DNA of 64,000 nucleotides, from positions 372,001 through 436,000 of the forward strand of contig NZ_JAMXSF010000001.1 of assembly GCF_024124545.1 (NCBI RefSeq), written 5' to 3'. Numbering within the stretch: the stretch's first letter is position 1; every line of letters starts with the position of its first letter. The notes beneath the pieces are model-generated. The model was not told the origin of the DNA, did no database searches, and was given only the letters and a program-made list of their open reading frames with translations. Shown piece by piece: positions 57,482 through 64,000 of this stretch. A program made the translations under genes and the position numbers. Source of the stretch: Pseudoalteromonas sp. XMcav2-N (GTDB lineage Bacteria > Pseudomonadota > Gammaproteobacteria > Enterobacterales > Alteromonadaceae).

Positions 57482-60400
57482 TCCCCAAACCATGCCTTTG
57501 TTGGGTCACAACCTGATTGAGGCCAGTGCCGGAACGGGTAAAACCTATACCATCACGGGGCTGTATTTACGCTACCTGCTGGGGCTTGTTGATGCACAGA
57601 GTCAGACTACCCCGTTGAGTGTTGAGCAGATCCTGGTCGTTACCTTTACAGACGCCGCGACTCAGGAGATCAAAGACAGGGTCCGAAAACGGATAGTACA
57701 GGCTCGGGATGCTTTACTCGGCGGCGGCTGTGACGATGCGCTGATCAGTGCGCTACTGGCGCAAGTGGCGGATCAGGAAGCGGCTTATCACTTGCTCGAT
57801 GCCGCAGCTAAATCCATGGATGAGGCCGCTATTTTTACCATTCATGGCTTTTGCCAACGTATGCTTAAACAACATGCGTTTGAATCTAACCTGAGCTTTA
57901 ATCTGGAGTTTATCCTCGATGACAGCGAGTTGTTTAATGCCGCTGTTGAGGATCACTGGCGACGCTTTGTTTATCCCCTGGATGCGGATAAAACTGAGCT
58001 GGTGTTGTCGCACTTCTCTCATCCACAGTCACTGGCAAAGCGCCTTTATCCTTTGCTTAAACGCGGTGATGCCCGTTTGGCACCCGAGTTGGACCTGGCT
58101 GTCGTGTTGGAGCAAAGAGCTGAGTATCAGCGCCGGGCGGCAGCATTTAAACAGCAGCTGCTAAACTCCGATTTTTTCCAGTTATTGCGCGACAGTGGAA
58201 TTTCAAAGAGCAAAGCGCCGGGACGCCCGGCTAATATCCAGGCGTTGATCGACTATTGTATGGGTGACGACTGGTACTTTGAATTTGGTAGCAGCAAGCA
58301 TTCGTTTGCGTTATGGGGAGAGGCTCAGCTGAGCGACCCGAAGAACTATACCAAAACGGGTAAGCCGATTGACCACCCGGCACTGGGCTGGTTTGATGAG
58401 ATGGCGCAGTTGCACCAAAATGTCTCTAAAGGGTTACCTATTGCTTTGTTGCAGCATGCACTGAAAGAAGTGCGCGCGCTGATGGGTCAGGCAAAGCTTG
58501 AACACAGCCTGATCTCGCCAGACGATCTGCTACAAAACTTGCATCAGGCATTACATGGTGCGCAGGGTGAGACGCTTGCCAAGAAAATAGCGCAGCTCTA
58601 TCCGGTTGCGATGATAGACGAATTCCAGGACACAGATCCCATTCAGTTTGGTATTTTTTCTCGCATCTATGGCACTGAAGGCGCTCAAGGCCTGACCATG
58701 ATAGGCGACCCCAAGCAGGCCATATACGGTTTTCGTGGTGCGGATATTTTCACTTACATCGGTGCAAAACATCAGGTGGATGAAACCCGCCAGTTTACTT
58801 TGGATAAGAATTATCGCTCGGCCCGGCACGTGGTCAGTGCAGTGAATGCCATTTTTACCGCGCAAGCCGACAGTTTTATTTTTAACCGTGACATTCCGTT
58901 TATTGAGGTCGACGCTGCGGGTAAAGACGCCGACAATACCTTTACTCTGGATGGCAACGAACCTGCAGCTTTGCAATTCAATGTGCTTGAGGATAGTGAC
59001 GCGCCGGTTACCAGCAAAGCCAGCGCCTATCCACAGCTTGCCGAGGGCTTTGCGGCGCAAATTGCACAGTTGCTTACCCAGGCGCAGGAGGGGCGCGCTC
59101 GCATTGGCAAGCGCCCGGTGCTGGCTGCGGATATTTGTGTGCTGGTTCGGGATCGTGTTGAAGCCAGTGTGATAAAACAGGCGTTACAAAGGGCTGGCGT
59201 CAGCAGTGTTTACCTGGCCCGGGACAGTGTGTTCTCGCAGCCAGTAGCGCAAGCAGTCTGGCAATTACTTCATGTTGTTCATGGCAGCTATGATGAAGCG
59301 GCATTACGTGGGGTTCTGGCGGGGCCTTTGTTTGCTCTGAATGAGCAGCAAATTTATGCTCTGCGCACTCAGGAAGGGCAATGGCAGCGTTACCTGATGC
59401 AGTTTGCCCAGCTTAAACAGCTGTGGTATAAGCAAGGCGCAATGGCCACACTGGAGTCTTTACTGGTCGATAATCAACTGGTTACGCTATGGCAAAAGGC
59501 AGGCTATGAAGTTGAGCGCTGGCTGACGGATTACCGGCATCTGGCCGAATTGCTACAACATAAACAGATAGAGCTGGAAGGCACACACAGGGTAATGCGC
59601 TGGTTGCAGGCTCAGTGTGCCAATCCTAGCTATGAAGGCACCCAGCTGCGCCTCGAAAGCGATGCCGATCTGGTCAAGATCGTCACTATGCATGCCTCCA
59701 AAGGGCTGGAATATCCCCTGGTATACATGCCATTTGCCACTGCATACCGTGAGGCCAGTGAAGTGATCTATCACGAAAATGGCGAGCTGGTACTCAATCT
59801 GGATGCGGACGATGGCGCACAGCACAATGCTGAGCGTGAGCGCCTTGCGGAGGATATTCGCCTGCTGTATGTAGCACTGACCCGGGCGATCCATTTTTGC
59901 AGCCTGGGCCTGTATAACCTGCCTCTGGGGCGCAGTAAAAAGCCTGGGATCCAGCAGTGTGCTCTGGGGCATGTGTTGTTTGACAAGGATAAAATCACAG
60001 AGGCAGCTCAATGGCATGACCAGCTTCGCGACCTGTGTTCACGCCATGAGGGGATGGCGTATGAAGTGTTGCGCATAGCGCCTTGTGTGTATCAGGCGCA
60101 GCACACCCAGGAAACACGGTTGTTGCACCGTCGGCCTGTCGAAGTAGCGATTGAACAAAACTGGCGAATGACCAGTTTTAGCCAGCTGAGTTATCATGAA
60201 ACCAGCGCAGAGCGCCCGGTGGGGGCTCTGGATGAGAACCATAAAATTGACCTGCCCGAGCCGAGCGTGATCAAACGCTTTACCCCTTACACCTTTGTTA
60301 AAGGTGCGCGCGCCGGTAGTTGTTTACATGAGATCTTTGAGCAAATTGACTTCACCGCGCCCCATGCACCTACCCGGCCAGACAAACTGACCTTAGTCGA

Positions 60401-61004
60401 AGCAACCCAGGCTTGTCTGGAGAAATATCATCTTGATACGGTATGGCAGGAAACCGTGGAGCAGTGGATCCTGGGGTGTCTGAGTACGCCTCTCAACCCG
60501 CTTCCGGAGCTGACGCTGAGCCAGCTGAGCGTCTCGGATTGTCTGGTAGAAATGGAGTTTCAGTTACCGCTTAAGCGGTTGTCCTATACCAGACTCAACA
60601 AGTTGGTTGCGCAAATTACCGGCGCGCCCAGCCACTTGCGCTTCGATGAAGTACAGGGCATGCTCAAAGGGTTTATTGACTTGATTTTTATCTGGCAGGG
60701 GCGATATTTCATTCTCGATTATAAATCAAATTATCTGGGGGATACCGCGGCCGATTATCAGGCTGATAATCTAGCACTGGCAATGAATTCTCATCAGTAC
60801 CACCTTCAGTATTTAATTTACTCCGTTGCTTTACACCGGCTGTTGAAGCACCGCCTTGCCGACTACAGCCCACAGCGTCATCTGGGTGGCGTCTATTATC
60901 TGTTCCTGCGGGCGCTACCCGATGGCGCCGGATGTTTCTTTACACAACTTGATGAAGACACTTTGTTGCAACTGGATGCCTTATTCGAGGCGGGAGAAGA
61001 ATAA
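57468..61004 (+). CDS. recB: Exodeoxyribonuclease V subunit RecB
   Basis: RecB is the 3'-5' helicase and the nuclease of RecBCD. The 1178-residue product has Walker A EASAGTGKT near 18-26, the UvrD motif VAMIDEFQDTDPIQ near 382, and motif VI LLYVALTRAIHFC. The C-terminal nuclease triad is Asp1071, Asp1084 and Lys1086 in DYK, the same spacing as the E. coli catalytic residues. The ATG at 57468 is chosen for its AGGAG site; the TTG at 57450 lies upstream of that site. The gene overlaps recC by 14 bases, and its stop overlaps the recD start (TAATG). Confidence 0.97.
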   Translation: MKRLDPQTMPLLGHNLIEASAGTGKTYTITGLYLRYLLGLVDAQSQTTPLSVEQILVVTFTDAATQEIKDRVRKRIVQARDALLGGGCDDALISALLAQVADQEAAYHLLDAAAKSMDEAAIFTIHGFCQRMLKQHAFESNLSFNLEFILDDSELFNAAVEDHWRRFVYPLDADKTELVLSHFSHPQSLAKRLYPLLKRGDARLAPELDLAVVLEQRAEYQRRAAAFKQQLLNSDFFQLLRDSGISKSKAPGRPANIQALIDYCMGDDWYFEFGSSKHSFALWGEAQLSDPKNYTKTGKPIDHPALGWFDEMAQLHQNVSKGLPIALLQHALKEVRALMGQAKLEHSLISPDDLLQNLHQALHGAQGETLAKKIAQLYPVAMIDEFQDTDPIQFGIFSRIYGTEGAQGLTMIGDPKQAIYGFRGADIFTYIGAKHQVDETRQFTLDKNYRSARHVVSAVNAIFTAQADSFIFNRDIPFIEVDAAGKDADNTFTLDGNEPAALQFNVLEDSDAPVTSKASAYPQLAEGFAAQIAQLLTQAQEGRARIGKRPVLAADICVLVRDRVEASVIKQALQRAGVSSVYLARDSVFSQPVAQAVWQLLHVVHGSYDEAALRGVLAGPLFALNEQQIYALRTQEGQWQRYLMQFAQLKQLWYKQGAMATLESLLVDNQLVTLWQKAGYEVERWLTDYRHLAELLQHKQIELEGTHRVMRWLQAQCANPSYEGTQLRLESDADLVKIVTMHASKGLEYPLVYMPFATAYREASEVIYHENGELVLNLDADDGAQHNAERERLAEDIRLLYVALTRAIHFCSLGLYNLPLGRSKKPGIQQCALGHVLFDKDKITEAAQWHDQLRDLCSRHEGMAYEVLRIAPCVYQAQHTQETRLLHRRPVEVAIEQNWRMTSFSQLSYHETSAERPVGALDENHKIDLPEPSVIKRFTPYTFVKGARAGSCLHEIFEQIDFTAPHAPTRPDKLTLVEATQACLEKYHLDTVWQETVEQWILGCLSTPLNPLPELTLSQLSVSDCLVEMEFQLPLKRLSYTRLNKLVAQITGAPSHLRFDEVQGMLKGFIDLIFIWQGRYFILDYKSNYLGDTAADYQADNLALAMNSHQYHLQYLIYSVALHRLLKHRLADYSPQRHLGGVYYLFLRALPDGAGCFFTQLDEDTLLQLDALFEAGEE

Positions 61005-62920
61005 TGTCACAGAGTATGTTTGAATTCCCGGCCGACAATCTGGACCATCAGGCTTATATCGCTCTGTTAATCCATGCCCGGCGCGTGCGTGCTGCGGATG
61101 TCGCATTGGCAAAGCTGCTATGTCAGGAGCGATTCGACACGGTATTTTATCTTATTTTATTACTGCAACGGGCTGAGCAAAGTCAGCATACGTGCTTATT
61201 ACTTGCAGAAATAGACTGGCAGAATCCTTTTGCGCTAAGTGCCGACGAAGTAAGCGCGTTTTCCGGTGCGTCTGGGTTGGGGAATACACTACCGTATACT
61301 CCGTTTGATGACCCTGAGGCTGCACTGATGATGCTGAGTGAACACCCAGCCGTAGGAGAGGGGAGACCGCTGAGGTTGTTCGCAGGCCGGCTGTATTTGG
61401 GGCGACTGGCCGAGTATGAAGCATATCTTAGTACTCGTTTTCAATCGATGGCACAGCAATCCATCAGTCTGAATGAATCGCAGTTAAGCGATTTACTGGA
61501 CCATTATTTTCCTGACAATCAAGCTCAGGGAGTTGACTGGCAAAAGGTTGCTTGTGCTATGGCTGCATCCAGCGGTTTTTGCGTGATTACAGGTGGCCCG
61601 GGGACTGGAAAAACCACCACAGTGACCAAGCTGCTGGCGATTTTACAGTCGCTGTATGCCGATGTGCCGCTGGGTATCAAACTGGTGGCGCCTACGGGCA
61701 AAGCTGCTGCAAGGCTCAGCGAATCAATAATCGGTGCAAAAGGGCGACTGGCACTGGGTCCTGAGCTGGCTGCGCTGATCCCCGAGCAGGCCCAAACTAT
61801 TCATCGTTTGCTTGGCGTTATCCCTAATACCAATCGATTTATTCATCACGAGCAGAATTTGCTACACCTCGATTTGCTGATAGTAGATGAAGCTTCTATG
61901 GTTGACCTGGCTTTGATGAGCAAGTTGGTGAAGGCATTGCCACCTCATGCCAGGTTGATCTTACTGGGAGATAAGGACCAACTTGCTTCGGTTGATACAG
62001 GTAGCATATTGAGCGACTTGTGCGGTCATCTGATATTGGGAGCTCAACCTCCATACACGGCCAACCGGGCGGCGTTTTTAAATCGGGTATGCTTCGCAGA
62101 CAGTAAGGTATTAAAAGGTAAAGCGAGCCGTTATGCGCTGGCCAATGCCACGGCATTTTTACAGCAAAGCCACCGCTTTAAAAGTGACAGTGGGATTGGC
62201 CAGCTGGCGAGTGCCGTCAATCATAATCAGCCAGAGCATTTGCAGCAGGTCATAAGTCACGGGTATAGCGACCTGAGCTTTTATGGTCTTGGTGTTGAGC
62301 AATACAATGCCTTGCTTGAGCGCGCAGCGGATCAATACAGTGTCTATCTAAAGGCTATTGAGGATAATCGCGGTGCAGCGGACATCCATACACTGTTTGG
62401 CCAGTATCAGCTTCTGGCCGCGGTCAGAGAAGGTCCTTACGGTGTTTCTGAGCTCAACAAGCGGATTGAGCAAAGGCTCGCGCAGCGCAGATTAATTGTA
62501 CCGTACAGCCGATTTTATGCGGGTATGCCAATTATGATTACGCAAAATGATTATCAGCTTAAGCTCTTTAATGGTGATATTGGGATCTTGCTGCCTGACG
62601 AGGATGGCCAGCTTTACGCAACCTTTATCGATGAACAAAGCGCTGTAAGGCACTTTTACCCGGCAAGGCTCCCCAGTTTTGAGCTGGTGTATGCTATGAC
62701 CATCCATAAGTCGCAGGGGTCTGAGTTTGACTATACTGCATTGATCCTGCCGCCAATTCAACGAGCAGGAAAAGGGGTGAATCGTCAGCTGGTTTACACG
62801 GGTATCACCCGTGCTAAACGGCATCTGGAATTAAATTGTCAGCCTCAGGTGTTGCAATTATCGATGCAGACACAAGCAGGGCGGCACTCTGGAATGAGTG
62901 AAAGGTTACGTTTGGGTTAA
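61004..62920 (+). CDS. recD: Exodeoxyribonuclease V subunit RecD
   Basis: RecD is the 5'-3' SF1 helicase of the complex. The 638-residue product has Walker A GGPGTGKTTT near 197-206, Walker B LIVDEASMVD near 297, and motif VI VYTGITRAKRHLEL near the end. The second half carries the SF1B domains (MTIHKSQGSEFDYTALI). The start overlaps the recB stop by one base, so the three subunits are translated in series. The gene order recC-recB-recD lacks the ptrA protease that separates recC and recB in E. coli. A strong terminator follows. Confidence 0.96.
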   Translation: MSQSMFEFPADNLDHQAYIALLIHARRVRAADVALAKLLCQERFDTVFYLILLLQRAEQSQHTCLLLAEIDWQNPFALSADEVSAFSGASGLGNTLPYTPFDDPEAALMMLSEHPAVGEGRPLRLFAGRLYLGRLAEYEAYLSTRFQSMAQQSISLNESQLSDLLDHYFPDNQAQGVDWQKVACAMAASSGFCVITGGPGTGKTTTVTKLLAILQSLYADVPLGIKLVAPTGKAAARLSESIIGAKGRLALGPELAALIPEQAQTIHRLLGVIPNTNRFIHHEQNLLHLDLLIVDEASMVDLALMSKLVKALPPHARLILLGDKDQLASVDTGSILSDLCGHLILGAQPPYTANRAAFLNRVCFADSKVLKGKASRYALANATAFLQQSHRFKSDSGIGQLASAVNHNQPEHLQQVISHGYSDLSFYGLGVEQYNALLERAADQYSVYLKAIEDNRGAADIHTLFGQYQLLAAVREGPYGVSELNKRIEQRLAQRRLIVPYSRFYAGMPIMITQNDYQLKLFNGDIGILLPDEDGQLYATFIDEQSAVRHFYPARLPSFELVYAMTIHKSQGSEFDYTALILPPIQRAGKGVNRQLVYTGITRAKRHLELNCQPQVLQLSMQTQAGRHSGMSERLRLG

Positions 62921-63018
62921 ATTTATGTTTTTATCTTGTTTGTTTATCTGATTGGTCTACAGTAGTTAATAACGGAGATGACAAACCGTGTTCATCACCG
63001 TTGATAACCCAGTGATTT

Positions 63019-63050
63019 ATGCCGCCAGCAGCCTGGCGGCATTTTTATTT
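63019..63050 (+). terminator. Rho-independent terminator of recCBD
   Basis: Arms ATGCCGCCAG and CTGGCGGCAT with a 3-base loop, then a T-rich tail, about 100 bases past the recD stop. Confidence 0.92.
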
Positions 63051-63154
63051 CTGGTATCTGTAAGGCATGGGCAGTCTAATATTGGGACAGTGTTGACTTT
63101 TTCAGCGGATTACGGCTTTATAAAATAAAGTAATTACTCAAAAGAATAAGAAAG

Positions 63155-63676
63155 ATGAAATCACTTGAACAACACCTGATCAACTACGCGCTTTATCACA
63201 GAGATAAGCGTAATATTGCAACGCACTTTATCGGTGTCCCTCTGATTGTGTTTGCGGTCGTCTGGATGACATTTTTACCGTCCGGACTGTTCGAACAGAC
63301 CCAGGTAACCTTGTCCGCCTGTTTGATTCTACTTGTTAGCATTTACTACTTATATCTGTCACCCACACTCGGTAGCTGGATGATAGGGTTTTTGTTAGTT
63401 TGTCAGATTGCAGCCAATTATGCATTTGAGGTTGTGGCTCAGGCGGGCATTGACGTTGTCTGGTTCTATGTGATGGGACTTGCTCTGTTTGTCATTGGTT
63501 GGGTTATCCAGTTTATCGGGCATTATTTTGAAGGAAAAAAACCTGCTTTTGCGGATGACCTGATGGGATTGTTGATAGGTCCTTTGTTTGTGATGATGGA
63601 GTTATTAAATAAGGTGGGTTGCTTTAGGGCACTTGAGCAGCGTATAAACAGCGAGGCCGGTCCATACCGGCCTTAA
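63155..63676 (+). CDS. Mpo1-like membrane protein (DUF962/YGL010w family)
   Basis: The 173-residue membrane protein has four hydrophobic segments (about 26-45, 52-70, 73-92, 102-122). The His residues of the Mpo1 family are in place: YALYHRDKRNIATHFIGVP near 12-30 and VIQFIGHYFEGKKPAFADD near 120. The yeast relative is an Fe2+ dioxygenase in 2-hydroxy fatty acid breakdown. The bacterial proteins are likely to do related lipid chemistry but are untested. It is a single gene after the recD terminator and ends near a convergent regulator gene. Confidence 0.85.
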   Translation: MKSLEQHLINYALYHRDKRNIATHFIGVPLIVFAVVWMTFLPSGLFEQTQVTLSACLILLVSIYYLYLSPTLGSWMIGFLLVCQIAANYAFEVVAQAGIDVVWFYVMGLALFVIGWVIQFIGHYFEGKKPAFADDLMGLLIGPLFVMMELLNKVGCFRALEQRINSEAGPYRP

Positions 63677-63693
63677 GATACTATGGCTAGAAA

Positions 63694-63999
63694 CTAGATA
63701 GAAATCCGAGTTTCTAACTGGCAGCCCTTAACAATGGTAATATTCTGACAATTCAGGCGAATTTTACCATTGTTGGTTTCCAGAACATAAGCTAGTTCAG
63801 GTGCTCTGTCACCGCCGGCTTCGGTAAGCTGCTTACGAGCGCGATGTACCATAATATTCATATGATTGGTTTGTACTCCCAGAGCTTTGGCGAGATCTTC
63901 TCGGTAAAGCCACCCTTGGGACTCTGTGTCCATGCCATTTTGCTTATCATCGATACGTGTTCTGGCTAACAACAGCATCAGATAATGATGTGTACGACA
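63694..63999 (-). CDS. C-terminus of a winged-helix transcriptional regulator (cut by window edge)
   Basis: This minus-strand frame stays open to the right edge, so the ATG at 63978 is internal and not the start. The 101 visible residues include an HHYLMLLLARTRIDD helix and a QGWLYREDLAKALGVQ region that resembles the DNA-binding domain of OmpR-like or FHA-linked regulators (MNIMVHRARKQL, then a strand-rich end KIRLNCQNITIV). The rest of the protein, perhaps an FHA or receiver domain, lies beyond the window. The assignment is by resemblance of this part alone. Confidence 0.5.
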   Translation of the reverse strand, partial: CRTHHYLMLLLARTRIDDKQNGMDTESQGWLYREDLAKALGVQTNHMNIMVHRARKQLTEAGGDRAPELAYVLETNNGKIRLNCQNITIVKGCQLETRISI

Positions 64000-64000
64000 A

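Overview
The window reads as a chromosomal segment of a marine gammaproteobacterium of the order Alteromonadales, most likely Pseudoalteromonas. This is inferred from gene content and order, not from a database search. Supporting points are the long class II IlvC beside IlvY, the PrkA/YeaH/SpoVR stress operon, GltBD, RuvCAB next to Tol-Pal, an HrcA upstream of GrpE, RecCBD in that order, and base composition that looks to be in the mid-40s % GC. Almost everything is core housekeeping. There is no prophage, transposon, CRISPR array or large accessory island.

Layout. 0-4 kb: the start of a chemoreceptor, ilvC and its divergent regulator ilvY, and an orphan OmpR-type regulator that lacks its phosphorylation site. 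4-10 kb: a three-gene envelope operon (DUF4856 lipoprotein, imelysin-like lipoprotein, TonB-dependent receptor) that looks like a metal or iron uptake unit. 10-17 kb: a membrane fatty-acid-hydroxylase-type enzyme, a K+/H+ antiporter, Spo0M-like and ElaA-like proteins, an exported thiol peroxidase, and a receiver-CheC protein paired with a PAS-GGDEF cyclase. 17-24 kb: spoVR-yeaH-prkA, a small membrane protein whose promoter closely copies that of prkA, and sodB divergent from grxD. 24-31 kb: gltBD behind a palindrome that resembles a LiuR site.

31-45 kb: two small secreted orphans, recN with two SOS boxes, nadK, hrcA-grpE with a clear heat-shock promoter, two metallopeptidases, a GFA-domain protein, an unannotated 53-residue peptide gene with a bacteriocin/RiPP-precursor look, a DUF72 protein, aspS, and ruvCAB with an SOS box. 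45-50 kb: a 1-kb spacer holding a probable small RNA, then tolQRAB-pal-cpoB. 50-53 kb: a tandem array of seven identical tRNA-Lys genes interrupted by two 5' tRNA fragments fused to a hairpin-rich module, then nadA and tRNA-Ser. 53-64 kb: a GAF-GGDEF cyclase, recC-recB-recD, an Mpo1-like membrane protein, and the C-terminus of a winged-helix regulator cut by the window edge.

How the genes fit together. RecBCD, RecN and RuvCAB form a double-strand-break repair set; recN and ruvCAB carry LexA boxes. TolQRAB, Pal and CpoB form the envelope-constriction machine. GltBD and IlvC supply nitrogen assimilation and branched-chain amino acids. PrkA/YeaH/SpoVR with SodB, GrxD, Tpx and GrpE form a stress-response theme. 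The least explained pieces are the small peptide gene at 39.2 kb, the tRNA-fragment modules at 51.0-51.4 kb, the duplicated promoter at 22.3/22.7 kb, and the candidate sRNA at 44.7 kb.
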